Part shown: piece by piece, positions 27,435 to 36,588 of the stretch
Numbering within the stretch: position 1 is the stretch's first letter
Layout of the letters: every line of letters starts with the position of its first letter
The notes under the pieces: generated by a model
The model's database searches: none
Told to the model about the DNA's origin: nothing
Seen by the model: only the letters and a program-made list of their open reading frames with translations
Program-made: the position numbers and the translations under genes
Assembly: GCA_017411305.1 (NCBI GenBank)
Contig: JAFQQI010000048.1
Location: 62,001-126,000, forward strand
DNA from: Lachnospiraceae bacterium
GTDB lineage: Bacteria; Bacillota; Clostridia; Lachnospirales; Lachnospiraceae
Length of the DNA stretch: 64,000 nucleotides
Direction: 5' to 3'

Positions 27435-28381
27435 TGGGAAAATATATTTTAAAACGTATCTTAATAGCGATTCCTGTGCTGATGGGTATTACCGTAATTG
27501 ACTATGTAATTATGTGCCTGGCAGGAAGTCCTTTGGAAATGCTGCAGGGACCCAGAGTATCGGAAGCAGCCATAGAGGCCAAAGAAATTGCGATGGGACT
27601 GGATAAGCCTGTAGTGATTCAGTATTTCATTTGGCTGGGACAGCTTTTGCAGGGTAATTTGGGATATTCCATGAAATCCTTTCAATCAGTAGGAAGTATG
27701 ATTGCGGAGCATTTAGGCCCGACCCTATTATTAATGGGTGTTTCCATGCTGGCCAGTCTTTTGATTGCCGTGCCTGCAGGAATTTATAGTGCAGTCAGGC
27801 AGTATTCCAAGAGCGATTATGCAGTGGTAACCTTTTCCTTTTTAGGAAGCAGTGTGCCAAGCTTCTTTTTGGCGCTGCTTTTGATTTATGTATTTACGGT
27901 CAGGCTTAATATACTACCTTCAAGCGGAATGACAACCCTGGGCACATCAGGTGGCGCGGCAGATGTAGCAAGGCATATGATTATGCCGGTAATGGTACTT
28001 GCTTTTTCGCTGGCAGGAAGCAACATCCGTTATATCAGAAGTGCAATGCTTGAAATCTTACAACAGGATTATCTGCGGACTGCAAGAGCCAAAGGCGTAG
28101 GTGCTTTCAGGGTGATTTGTGTTCATGGACTGCGTAATGCGCTGGTACCTATTGTGACGGTAATTGGTATGCAGATTCCTATGTTGTTTGGCGGCGCAGT
28201 GATAGTCGAGCAAGTTTTTTCCTGGCCGGGATTGGGGCTGATGACCATGAGTGCCATTACGGCAAGAGACTATCCTGTTATTATGGGCGTGTGCCTTTTA
28301 TCTGCGGTAGTTGTACTTTTGGCAAATTTGATAACGGATATTGTTTATGCATTGGTAGACCCAACTATTACATTGAATTAG
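27434..28381 (+). CDS. ABC transporter permease (OppB/DppB type)
   Basis: 315 residues with six predicted helices. The family N-terminus (MGKYILKRILIAIPVLMGITVIDYVIM), the periplasmic loop with GLDKPVVIQYFIWLGQLLQGNLGYS, and the EAA loop (DYLRTARAKGVGAFRVICVHGLRNALVPIVT) that contacts the ATPases are present. GTG 27431 or ATG 27434 both fit GGAGGG at 27419-27424. Its stop-start contact with the ATPase gene (TGATG) implies coupling. Confidence 0.92.
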   Translation: MGKYILKRILIAIPVLMGITVIDYVIMCLAGSPLEMLQGPRVSEAAIEAKEIAMGLDKPVVIQYFIWLGQLLQGNLGYSMKSFQSVGSMIAEHLGPTLLLMGVSMLASLLIAVPAGIYSAVRQYSKSDYAVVTFSFLGSSVPSFFLALLLIYVFTVRLNILPSSGMTTLGTSGGAADVARHMIMPVMVLAFSLAGSNIRYIRSAMLEILQQDYLRTARAKGVGAFRVICVHGLRNALVPIVTVIGMQIPMLFGGAVIVEQVFSWPGLGLMTMSAITARDYPVIMGVCLLSAVVVLLANLITDIVYALVDPTITLN

Positions 28382-28415
28382 CACTAAACGGATATAGAAA
28401 GACTAAAACGGGAAG

Positions 28416-29327
28416 ATGAGAATAAAAAAAGAAGGAATGAGCCGGGATAGAAAGAATCCCGAGATGAACAACATAAGTGAAAGCTATTACCAGACGGTAT
28501 TTCGCCGCTTTAAGAAACACAAATTAGCAATGGTTAGTCTGGTTCTTTTGTTGTGCCTTCTGGTGGTTGCAATCTTGGCACCCGTTCTGGCACCTTATCA
28601 CCCGGATGAAATAGTGGGAACCTTTGCAGGAGCGCCTGATAAGGAGCATTTGCTTGGTACGGACCAAATCGGCAGGGATGTGCTTAGCAGGTTGATGTAT
28701 GGGATGAGAATTTCCTTACTGGTAGGAATTATGGCAACACTGATTTCAACTGCAGTGGGTGTGATACTGGGATTGCTTGCCGGTTACTTTGGCGGTGTCA
28801 TCGATATGGTTATCATGCGTTTTACGGATATGGTAATGTCCTTCCCCTACATTTTGTTGGTACTGGTGGCGGCGTCTATTTTTAAGCCCGGTATGTGGAG
28901 TATTATTTTGATTCTGGGATTTGTGGACTGGCCGGGAATTACCAGACTTGTCAGAGGAAATGTACTGAATCTTCGGGAAACAAATTTTGTAAAAAGCAAT
29001 ATTGTGGCGGGAATGCCTACATGGCACACGCTTTTTTCAGAAATCCTGCCTAATACAATAGCACCGATTTTGGTGTATGCAACTTCGGTGCTGGCTATTT
29101 CGATGTTAGATGAAGCGGCGTTGAGTTTCCTCGGCATGGGAGTGCAGCCCCCTACAGCAAGCCTTGGAAATATGTTAAACGGTGCGGAATCCTTAACGGT
29201 ACTGACCAGGCAACCCTGGCTTTGGATACCACCCGGTGTGCTTATCATAGTACTGGTAATGGCAATTAACTTTGTGGGGGATGCGCTAAGGGATGCACTG
29301 GATCCGAAGGCAGGTAAACAGTTATAG
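28416..29327 (+). CDS. ABC transporter permease (OppC/DppC type)
   Basis: 303 residues. An N-terminal cytosolic helix and TM1 (MVSLVLLLCLLVVAILAPVLAPY) precede the typical HLLGTDQIGRDVLSRLMYGMRISLLVG. An EAA loop (NFVKSNIVAGMPTWHTLFSEILPNTIAPILV) and the closing LRDALDPKAG follow. Last gene of the transporter; an in-frame ATG at 28437 is an alternative start. The 3' end overlaps the convergent LytTR regulator by 6 bases, without room for a conventional terminator. Confidence 0.92.
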   Translation: MRIKKEGMSRDRKNPEMNNISESYYQTVFRRFKKHKLAMVSLVLLLCLLVVAILAPVLAPYHPDEIVGTFAGAPDKEHLLGTDQIGRDVLSRLMYGMRISLLVGIMATLISTAVGVILGLLAGYFGGVIDMVIMRFTDMVMSFPYILLVLVAASIFKPGMWSIILILGFVDWPGITRLVRGNVLNLRETNFVKSNIVAGMPTWHTLFSEILPNTIAPILVYATSVLAISMLDEAALSFLGMGVQPPTASLGNMLNGAESLTVLTRQPWLWIPPGVLIIVLVMAINFVGDALRDALDPKAGKQL

Positions 29328-30041
29328 AAGATGATAGTCCTTGGTATCATATTTCATATATGCCAGTTGAAATGCTTTCCATTTTCTTCGGGAGACAGGT
29401 ATTTTTTCGCCGTTTGCAAGGGTAATTACCTGATTGGCAAAGCTTTCCACATAAGCCATGTTAACAAGGTATTTACTGTGGCACCTGAAAAAAGTATTGG
29501 GGGACAAGCGCTGCTCCCACTGCAATAGACTTTCATCGCAGAAATACATGTCATTTTTAGTCCAAAGCTCACTTTTGCCTGACTGCGCTGCAAAGTAGCA
29601 GATGTCGCGAAGCAAGATAGTGTGTGGGATACCGCGTCGCATAATGGAAATGCTTTCACGAAGCTGTAATTCTTCCATGCTGACTGTAAGGTAATTGAAT
29701 AACTCCCGTTCTGTGATAGGCTTTGTCATAAAACGGAAGGCTCTTGCTTCGAACCCTTCTTTATAGCGGTTTTCATAGGCGGTCAGAATAATGAAAATAG
29801 TATGATGGAAATGAACCTTCAATTTCTTCAACCATAAAATGCCGTCCTCTGAGGAATCACAGAATTCCAAATCCATAAATACAACATCAATGGATTCCGT
29901 TTGTAAATACTCCTGCAAAAGGGAGGGCTTTGGGAAATAATACAGTTCATTACTTTCCTGATTTATTGTATTGAATTTTTGTAGTAATTCTTTTAATTCT
30001 TCATAAATAACTTTATGGTCATCGCAAATAGCAATTCTCAT
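29322..30041 (-). CDS. LytTR-family response regulator
   Basis: 239 residues. The receiver domain has acidic pocket CDD (6-8), phospho-acceptor Asp57 (VVFMDLEF) and MTKPI. A C-terminal LytTR DNA-binding domain follows (about 130-235: ISIMRRGIPHTILLRDICYFAAQSGKSELWT, FFRCHSKYLVNMAYVESF, LANGEKIPVSRRKW). It forms a pair with the membrane kinase 23 bases upstream. A target could be the neighbouring peptide transporter or the chemoreceptor, by proximity only. Confidence 0.93.
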   Translation of the reverse strand: MRIAICDDHKVIYEELKELLQKFNTINQESNELYYFPKPSLLQEYLQTESIDVVFMDLEFCDSSEDGILWLKKLKVHFHHTIFIILTAYENRYKEGFEARAFRFMTKPITERELFNYLTVSMEELQLRESISIMRRGIPHTILLRDICYFAAQSGKSELWTKNDMYFCDESLLQWEQRLSPNTFFRCHSKYLVNMAYVESFANQVITLANGEKIPVSRRKWKAFQLAYMKYDTKDYHLL

Positions 30042-30064
30042 TGGTAATTCTCCTTTAGGGATAA

Positions 30065-31264
30065 TTAAATAGGCAGATAAATCGTAATAGTGATCATATT
30101 TTCTTCCAATTTTATTTCATGACGGCCGTCATATTTTTCCAGCACATCTTTCATTTTATGAATGCCATGTCCGTGATTACGGTCTTTTACCCGGCGTTTT
30201 GCCGATAGCTTTTGCCGCGGGATATTGTTTGACATTTCAATGGAAAAGTAATTTTTGCCGCCGGAAAAACGGATGATAATTTCCGGTGTGTCGGTTTCCT
30301 GCTCGCATTGGCCGGCAGAAGCAATGGCATTGGATAACATATTGGAAAATAAGGTACACAAATCCATGTCAGATACTGAGTGTAGTGGCGGCAGGCCTCC
30401 ATGGGTAGTGACCTTAATTTTGTCATTGCAATAATGAGGCAGGTCATGATGCAGGATGGCGTCCACGATATCATTTCCGGACATACTTAAGTGCTGCCCA
30501 AAGGAAAAGGAATGTTCTAAATCCTTAAAATACTTTTGCAATTCATCGGTTTTACCATTGTTAAAAAGCCATTCCATACAAATAAAGTGATTCTTGATGT
30601 CATGACGGAATTTCCGTAGCTCTGTGTCCATCAATTCCATGTCCTGATAATATTCCAACTGTTTTTCCAGCAAAAGTCTGTTTTCTTCGTTACTCTTGGT
30701 TGCCTGTCCCAAAAAACGTTCCGCAAAGAGTTCTATCAGCATGATACACATGGAAATAATAACATACATCAGAATGCGATAAGCAATGATTTCCATTACC
30801 GCACTGTTATTTAGAGGCAAGAACCTTTCGGGATATAACAAATGTGAAATCAACAAAAAGAAAGCATAGGATACAATGTTAAAAGCCAAAAGTTTACTAT
30901 CAAAGAAAAAAGCAATAACGGACAGAAAGATAAAAGTACACTCCCAAACAAAATAAGAGGGAAACAGATAGAGGATGGCATTATACTGGATAAACAGAAT
31001 GATTACGATAAATACCTTGATAAAGTTCAAATGTGCCAAGATGTAGGTCGGTTCCTTTTTATTGCAGCGGATAAAATAAATCCCCACTGAAAGATAAATC
31101 AGGTGACTTAAATCGAATATAATGATTTGCATCCACGATAAGTCCGGATACATACCGAATAGTTTGCAGACAGTCCAGTAGGTTCCAGCACAGATGCACA
31201 GGCCGGGAATGATTAACAAAACATAGATATATACGGATTCCCAATATTTTTTAATGATGTTCAT
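30065..31264 (-). CDS. AgrC-like (GHKL) membrane histidine kinase
   Basis: 399 residues. Residues about 1-185 form a six-helix membrane domain (GMYPDLSWMQIIIFDL, IQYNAILYLFPSYFVWECTFIFLSVIAFFFDSKLLAF) that also appears at the N-terminus of the divergent chemoreceptor. A dimerisation helix with the acceptor His in FRHDIKNHFICMEWL follows. The GHKL ATPase domain has N box LFSNMLSNAIASA and G box NHGHGIHKMKDVLEKYDGRHEI. The family often senses peptides; a peptide ligand would suit the adjacent oligopeptide importer, but that is inference. Confidence 0.92.
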   Translation of the reverse strand: MNIIKKYWESVYIYVLLIIPGLCICAGTYWTVCKLFGMYPDLSWMQIIIFDLSHLIYLSVGIYFIRCNKKEPTYILAHLNFIKVFIVIILFIQYNAILYLFPSYFVWECTFIFLSVIAFFFDSKLLAFNIVSYAFFLLISHLLYPERFLPLNNSAVMEIIAYRILMYVIISMCIMLIELFAERFLGQATKSNEENRLLLEKQLEYYQDMELMDTELRKFRHDIKNHFICMEWLFNNGKTDELQKYFKDLEHSFSFGQHLSMSGNDIVDAILHHDLPHYCNDKIKVTTHGGLPPLHSVSDMDLCTLFSNMLSNAIASAGQCEQETDTPEIIIRFSGGKNYFSIEMSNNIPRQKLSAKRRVKDRNHGHGIHKMKDVLEKYDGRHEIKLEENMITITIYLPI

Positions 31265-31333
31265 AGATGTCCTCCAAGTAAGCCTTACGCCCCAATCCTT
31301 ATTTTACCTTGTAATACAATTAATGCAATTGCC

Positions 31334-31348
31334 AAATAACGGTTATTT
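31334..31348. promoter_or_regulatory. Palindrome in the kinase-chemoreceptor divergent gap
   Basis: AAATAACGGTTATTT is a perfect inverted repeat (7-base arms, one central base) placed between the two divergent genes. A possible operator; the binding protein is unknown. Confidence 0.35.
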
Positions 31349-31430
31349 TTGACCAGTTAATATTTTTCTTCTCTGTGGGAAATTAAAAACATTGTATAAT
31401 GGAATCAAACGATAAAGGAGAGATGGTGTT

Positions 31431-32975
31431 ATGGGAAAAAAGAAAACTGCGGTTGAGGTTTATTTATCGGCAGTATTTAAGTGGGGACTACTTATTTTAG
31501 TGTGTGCCTGTATGTGTGCCACTACCATGTTTACCACAGAAAGGTTATTGGGCTTTTATCCCGATACGGCATGGATTACAATCATTATTTTTGCGCTTAT
31601 GGATATTTCCTTCTTTGCAATTGCACTTGTGATTATGAAAACATCCTTTGGTGAGGATGGGTATCTCAAAGAGGGAAGATTAAGAGTGGGCAAAATTTTC
31701 TCGGCAATTATTTTGATAGTTCAGTGGAATTATATTTTATATATGCTGCCCTCCAGAACGTTTTGGGGATTTCTGTTTTTCTTCTTGATACTGATTGCGT
31801 TTTTCCTTGATATCAAATTGCTGTTGTTTAGCGGACTGGCTTGCATGGTATCTTTATTTATTGGCTGGTTCATCCGGGGAAGTGCACTGATGCCGGTACA
31901 GGACGAGCTGTTTATCACGGATATCCTGATATGCCTGGTAGCACTGGTGCTTTCTCTTGCAGGACTTTTGATTTTTGTATTTTTTGTATCACATTTTCTG
32001 GTTAATGCAAAAAAGGATGAGCTTGAGAAAAATAATCAGCATGTAATGAATGTACTATCCTCTGTACAGGAGTTGTCCGAACGGTTATATACGGCAGGCG
32101 CCGCGCTTTCTCAGATTTCCGAAAATGAAAGTGCATCTGCCCAGGAGCTTGCGGCAACCAGCGAACAACTGGTAGAAAGCAGTAATCTTCTTAGTGCCAG
32201 AACTGATGAGAGTATGGCAAATTTAAATGAACTGAGCCGCTGGGAAAGCGTTGTTGCAGAAAATGTGGAAAAGGTAGAGAACACATCAAAAGAGCTGCTG
32301 GATAAATCCACAGAAAATGAAAAGTTGTTAAATAGCTTGCATATTATTAACGGTGAAGTTTCTGAGTCTATGAAGCTGACTACGGATACGGCACAGAAGC
32401 TGTCAAGCGCTGTGGAGGAAATCGGTGTAACATTGAAGCTGATAAATGATATTTCTTCTTCCACCAATTTGCTTGCACTGAATGCGTCTATTGAGGCTGC
32501 AAGAGCAGGCGAAGCAGGCAGAGGCTTTGCGGTGGTTGCTTCTGAAGTAGGAAACCTTGCAAACAGTACACAGGAATCCTTAAAGATTGTGGAAGCGGTT
32601 ATTGAAAGAGTACAGAACAATGTAGTAGAAATTACCAAGCAGATTGAAAATAATGCGTCTAAGTTAGACACGCAGAATGAATACTTTGCAAATGTGTTTA
32701 AGAGCATGCAGGAAATGACAAATCTATTAAATACTTCTGTAGATAATATAGGTACTATGGGGGAAGCTCATGGAAAACAGTCAGAGGTAATCAAAAGTAC
32801 AGTGTCCATTAACAGGGATATTGCAGAAAGTATCAGAAATGAAAATGAACAGTTTACCTGTATTAATGCTATGGCAGAAAGTAATGCGGGTAATACCGAA
32901 GAGGTTTCTCTTCAGGCAGGTTCTATCAGTGAAATGGTAGATGAAATGAGCAGATTGCTAAATGCGGAAGCATAA
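31431..32975 (+). CDS. Methyl-accepting chemotaxis protein with six-helix membrane sensor
   Basis: 514 residues. The six-helix domain at residues about 1-195 matches that of the divergent kinase ([43 protein letters not shown]). There is no extracellular sensor and no recognisable HAMP. A coiled-coil signalling domain follows, with the conserved tip [19 protein letters not shown], then [16 protein letters not shown] (about residues 343-378), for CheA/CheW contact. Ligand sensing must occur in or through the membrane domain. A TATAAT at 31395-31400 precedes it. No flagellar or che genes are in the window. Confidence 0.92.
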   Translation: MGKKKTAVEVYLSAVFKWGLLILVCACMCATTMFTTERLLGFYPDTAWITIIIFALMDISFFAIALVIMKTSFGEDGYLKEGRLRVGKIFSAIILIVQWNYILYMLPSRTFWGFLFFFLILIAFFLDIKLLLFSGLACMVSLFIGWFIRGSALMPVQDELFITDILICLVALVLSLAGLLIFVFFVSHFLVNAKKDELEKNNQHVMNVLSSVQELSERLYTAGAALSQISENESASAQELAATSEQLVESSNLLSARTDESMANLNELSRWESVVAENVEKVENTSKELLDKSTENEKLLNSLHIINGEVSESMKLTTDTAQKLSSAVEEIGVTLKLINDISSSTNLLALNASIEAARAGEAGRGFAVVASEVGNLANSTQESLKIVEAVIERVQNNVVEITKQIENNASKLDTQNEYFANVFKSMQEMTNLLNTSVDNIGTMGEAHGKQSEVIKSTVSINRDIAESIRNENEQFTCINAMAESNAGNTEEVSLQAGSISEMVDEMSRLLNAEA

Positions 32976-33006
32976 CCAATTCTTCCATCCAATAGAAAGA
33001 AATACG

Positions 33007-33040
33007 AAAACGGGTTGTCAATTACTGACAACCCGTTTTT
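33007..33040 (+). terminator. Terminator after the chemoreceptor gene
   Basis: AAAACGGGTTGTCA (33007-33020) and TGACAACCCGTTTT (33026-33039) form a 14-bp stem ending in T residues. Confidence 0.92.
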
Positions 33041-33162
33041 GCACACAGTTCAGTATCCATGCTAACATATTCTAAAATAAAAGTCTAGTATTTATTTTAT
33101 TTTTTGCTAGACTATAAATACAAAATGCTTAGCGGTGCACCTAAAAAGAAAAGGAGCAAAGG

Positions 33163-36100
33163 ATGGAATCAGAGAAACAACAGGAAAAACAAGAAGAAGC
33201 AAAATCAGAACGTCGTGATGAGGAGACATATCTAAGAGAGACCTTACGGGTGATCTCGAAGAATATGGAAGCCTATGAAAAAGACGTTACAAAGATGCAG
33301 GCGGAAATTGATGAGATGCTGGATCATTATCACGACAATGATGTAGAGCTTTATACGGCACTCAACAATACCATTACCATGAAGGACAATATGAAGCGGG
33401 CTTTGCAGCGAAATGTAAAGGCACAGAAAAAGCCCTATTTCGGAAGAATCGTCTTTTGGGACGAAACGGAAGAAAAGGAAGAGTCCCTTTATATCGGAAG
33501 AGGCGGTATTTCCAAGAATGCAACCCATCAGATGGTCATTGACTGGCGCGCGCCGGTAGCTAATGCCTACTACGAAAACGGACTGGGCAAGTGTAGCTAC
33601 CCCTCGCCGGAGGGGGGAAGTTTTCCCATTGACTTAAAGCTGAAGCGTACTTATGAAATTGAGAATGGGAAGCTGGTGGATTATTTTGACACAGAGGTCA
33701 TAGCCAATGATGATTTGCTGACGAAATACCTTGCCAAAAACAAACAGGCAGTTTTGGGAGAAATCATTGCGACCATCCAGAAGGAGCAGAATGAAATTAT
33801 CCGTAAAAGTCCCTATCACAATATGATTGTACAGGGCGTTGCCGGTTCCGGTAAAACCACTGTGGCTATGCACAGGATTTCTTATATTCTATATAACTAT
33901 CAAGAGCGTTTTAAGCCGGATGATTTTTATATCGTTGGAAGCAACCGGATTTTGCTGGAATATATCACAGGCGTTTTGCCGGATTTGGATGTGTACGGCA
34001 TTAGGCAGATGACCATGGAAGAGCTTTTTGTGCGACTCCTTTATGAAGATTGGGATGACAAAAAGTACCGGATTTGTAACAATGCGGAAGCAGATTTTAG
34101 CAGTAATGTCAAAGGTACCTATGGCTGGTTTCGGGATTTGGAGCAGTTTTGCATTCGATTGGAACAGGAAACAATTCCCTACAAGACCATTTACTTAAAT
34201 CCGAAACAGTTTGTGGAAGGTTTGCAGGACGGAAAATCAGGTGTATATGATAAAACTGTGGGAGAAAGTATAAATCCCAAGGATTTGATTCCTATTCTGA
34301 CCGGTGCAGAGATTAAAAATTATGTTGAGCAGAACCCTACTGTGTCTGTACAGAACAAAATCAATATGCTGAATGAAAGACTGCTTTCCAAGATAAAGGA
34401 TGAATTCCTTGGAAAAGGCGTGAAATATACGCGGGAAGAGCAGAAGGCTATTATCAGGGCTTATCGCGGAAAATTTGGCAAGAATGTCTGGAAATACAGC
34501 ATTTTTGACATGTACCATGATTTTCTCATGGAGCAGATTGAAAAGGGGCATATGGCGGAGATTCCTCACAGAGAGTTTGATGTGTATGATTTGGCAGCCC
34601 TTGCGTTCCTATATAAGAGAATCAAGGAGACAGAGGTTATCAGCGAAGCGCATCACGTGGTGATTGATGAAGCACAGGACTTTGGTATGATGGCTTATGC
34701 TGTACTGAAATACTGCATTAAGGATTGTACTTATACCATTATGGGGGATGTGTCCCAGAATATCCATTTTGGTTACGGTTTAAATGATTGGGAAGAGCTT
34801 AGAGGACTGATGCTGTCCGGAGAACGTGCCCATTTCGGCATTCTGAAAAAGAGCTATCGTAATACGGTGGAAATTTCCGAATTTGCAATGAATATTCTAC
34901 ATCATGGGCAGTTTGCGGCATACCCTGCAGAGCCCATTATCCGGCATGGAAAAGATGTTGTGGTGCAAAGATGCGATGACAGGGAAGGCTTAATAAAAGA
35001 AGCGGCAAAGGTTTGTAAAGGGTGGCTTGCACAGGGGCTGGATACCGTAGCAGTGATTTGCAGGAATGAGAAAGATGCAAGAAATGCGGCAAGGGAGCTT
35101 TCAGCTTATGTTAAAGTGGCGGAAAGTGATTTGGAAAAGGCTGTTTACGAAAATGGTGTGATGGTGCTTCCGGTCGCTTATACCAAAGGTCTTGAATTTG
35201 ATGCGGTGCTGATTTTAGATCCGGACAGAACCGATTATCCGGTCGATGACGGACATGCCAAACTACTGTATGTGGCGGCGACCAGAGCATTGCATGAGCT
35301 TTGTGTGCTGCATGAGAGAGACTTGACAGGGCTGATTGCGGACCCGGTACCTGAGGGAAAGCTTTCTTTTGTAGAAAACCATGAAGTATCGGAGAAGATT
35401 GGTGAACAGCCTAAAAGAGTAATTACAGAAGAAAAAACGGCAGAAACCGAAAAGGGAAATACCACAAGGACTTTGCCGATGAAGCCGCAAAAGCCTGCAA
35501 TTACAAAACCTAAGGCAGTTATTAAAGTGCCGGGGCAGGTGCAATCGCCTTCCCAAACGGTTCTGCTTACGGGTGTGGGAAGCGGTGCGCGTCCTAAAGT
35601 GAATATTGTGCGTCCCAAGTCTGCAGAAGAAGCGGCAAATGAAAAGTACGGACGGGATTACAGTGTATATAACAGAAAACCTGCAAAGATAAATCAATGT
35701 GAAGCAACAACCGGTAAAGCTGTGGAAAAAAGTAGACAGGAAAAAAATGCGCCGCAGTTCGGTGATATGCCGCCGACAGAGCAGCTTCGCCTGCCGGGGC
35801 ATGCCAAGACAGATTTGTCCGTAAAGTGGACCATGCGACAGCCGGATGGACTATATTTGCAGAGCCGCTATGGTGTACTGAGGATTTCACCCGTCAGCAG
35901 TCAAATTATTCGGGTTACTTTTGCGGTGAAGGGGCAGCCGAAAGAAGAGCCCCATGAGAGAATAGCATTACAGAAAACGGAGCGCGCATGGATGTACAAA
36001 GACCTTTCAGCCTATGTGGAAGTAGCCACCGATGATATTATTCTGCGGGTTGATAAAAAGAGCGGAGCCATTACTTATATGGATGAAAATGGAAAGATTT

Positions 36101-36471
36101 TGCTTTCGGAGCGGACAAATGAATGCCGCGTGATAAATGAACTATCCGGTAGGGCAAAGGCGTGGCAGTTTTTTGACTGGAAAAAGCAAAATCTTTATAG
36201 TCCGGGAATTGGGAAGCAGGAGGGTTTAAAACTTTCCGGCAAAGCGTATTATATTTCCGATGATAGAGAAAGAGCGGAATTGCCGTTTCTGCTTTCGGAT
36301 AAAGGCTATGGTATTCTGATTGCGTCAAATGAGCCTGTAATCTGTTGTGATATTTCGGCGTATGGTTCTTATTTTGCTGTAGAGGAGCAGCAGATAGATT
36401 ATTACTTTGTTACAGGGAAAGGGCAACAGAAGCTTATGCAGAATTGTGAAAGGTTATATAGAGGAAAATAA
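33163..36471 (+). CDS. HelD-type motor ATPase fused to a GH31 N-terminal-like beta-sandwich domain
   Basis: 1102 residues. Residues 1-730 are a HelD-like superfamily 1 protein: an N-terminal coiled coil (about 20-90), the insert YFGRIVF ... LYIGRGG, Walker A GVAGSGKTTVAMHR (about 225), Walker B VVIDEAQDF (about 500) and motif VI VAATRALHEL (about 705). HelD removes RNA polymerase from DNA and recycles it. A Pro/Lys-rich linker (about 735-880) leads to residues about 885-1102, which resemble the galactose-mutarotase-like N-terminal domain of GH31 glucosidases (SRYGVLRISPVSSQIIRVTF, DKKSGAITYMDENGKIL, PFLLSDKGYGILIAS, IDYYFVTGKG). The chain stops where the GH31 barrel would begin. ATG follows AAGGAG. 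Confidence 0.88.
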   Translation: MESEKQQEKQEEAKSERRDEETYLRETLRVISKNMEAYEKDVTKMQAEIDEMLDHYHDNDVELYTALNNTITMKDNMKRALQRNVKAQKKPYFGRIVFWDETEEKEESLYIGRGGISKNATHQMVIDWRAPVANAYYENGLGKCSYPSPEGGSFPIDLKLKRTYEIENGKLVDYFDTEVIANDDLLTKYLAKNKQAVLGEIIATIQKEQNEIIRKSPYHNMIVQGVAGSGKTTVAMHRISYILYNYQERFKPDDFYIVGSNRILLEYITGVLPDLDVYGIRQMTMEELFVRLLYEDWDDKKYRICNNAEADFSSNVKGTYGWFRDLEQFCIRLEQETIPYKTIYLNPKQFVEGLQDGKSGVYDKTVGESINPKDLIPILTGAEIKNYVEQNPTVSVQNKINMLNERLLSKIKDEFLGKGVKYTREEQKAIIRAYRGKFGKNVWKYSIFDMYHDFLMEQIEKGHMAEIPHREFDVYDLAALAFLYKRIKETEVISEAHHVVIDEAQDFGMMAYAVLKYCIKDCTYTIMGDVSQNIHFGYGLNDWEELRGLMLSGERAHFGILKKSYRNTVEISEFAMNILHHGQFAAYPAEPIIRHGKDVVVQRCDDREGLIKEAAKVCKGWLAQGLDTVAVICRNEKDARNAARELSAYVKVAESDLEKAVYENGVMVLPVAYTKGLEFDAVLILDPDRTDYPVDDGHAKLLYVAATRALHELCVLHERDLTGLIADPVPEGKLSFVENHEVSEKIGEQPKRVITEEKTAETEKGNTTRTLPMKPQKPAITKPKAVIKVPGQVQSPSQTVLLTGVGSGARPKVNIVRPKSAEEAANEKYGRDYSVYNRKPAKINQCEATTGKAVEKSRQEKNAPQFGDMPPTEQLRLPGHAKTDLSVKWTMRQPDGLYLQSRYGVLRISPVSSQIIRVTFAVKGQPKEEPHERIALQKTERAWMYKDLSAYVEVATDDIILRVDKKSGAITYMDENGKILLSERTNECRVINELSGRAKAWQFFDWKKQNLYSPGIGKQEGLKLSGKAYYISDDRERAELPFLLSDKGYGILIASNEPVICCDISAYGSYFAVEEQQIDYYFVTGKGQQKLMQNCERLYRGK

Positions 36472-36476
36472 TGAAA

Positions 36477-36510
36477 CCCGGCAAATAGCGCGTTTGCGTT
36501 ATTTGCCGGG
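36477..36510 (+). terminator. Long hairpin, terminator after the HelD fusion
   Basis: CCCGGCAAATAGCGC (36477-36491) pairs with GCGTTATTTGCCGGG (36496-36510), loop GTTT, followed by AGTTTTACTTT. It is the first copy of a 58-bp repeat whose second copy is at 37746. Confidence 0.8.
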
Positions 36511-36535
36511 AGTTTTACTTTCAGTGTGCATTATT
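36478..36535. repeat. 58-bp hairpin repeat, copy 1
   Basis: Identical to 37746-37803 except for one base (G/T in TTTCAGTG/TTTCATTG). It sits at the 3' side of the broken Rpn gene, while copy 2 sits at the 3' end of the intact one and includes its stop codon. This suggests the hairpin belongs to the tail of a spreading Rpn-gene cassette. Confidence 0.85.
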
Positions 36536-36588
36536 GCCAACGGCCGCTCGCGTTCAACCGGCGGCTGTTTGGCACTCTTACTATTTTG
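36536..36588. repeat. GC-rich hairpin, related to 38976-39025
   Basis: GCCAACGGCCGCTCG pairs roughly with CGGCGGCTGTTTGGC. The element runs to ACTATTTTG and shares the pattern GCCGCTCG...GGCGGCTG-TTGGC-CT-TTA-TTTTG with 38976-39025. It overlaps the stop codon of the broken Rpn gene. Confidence 0.55.
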
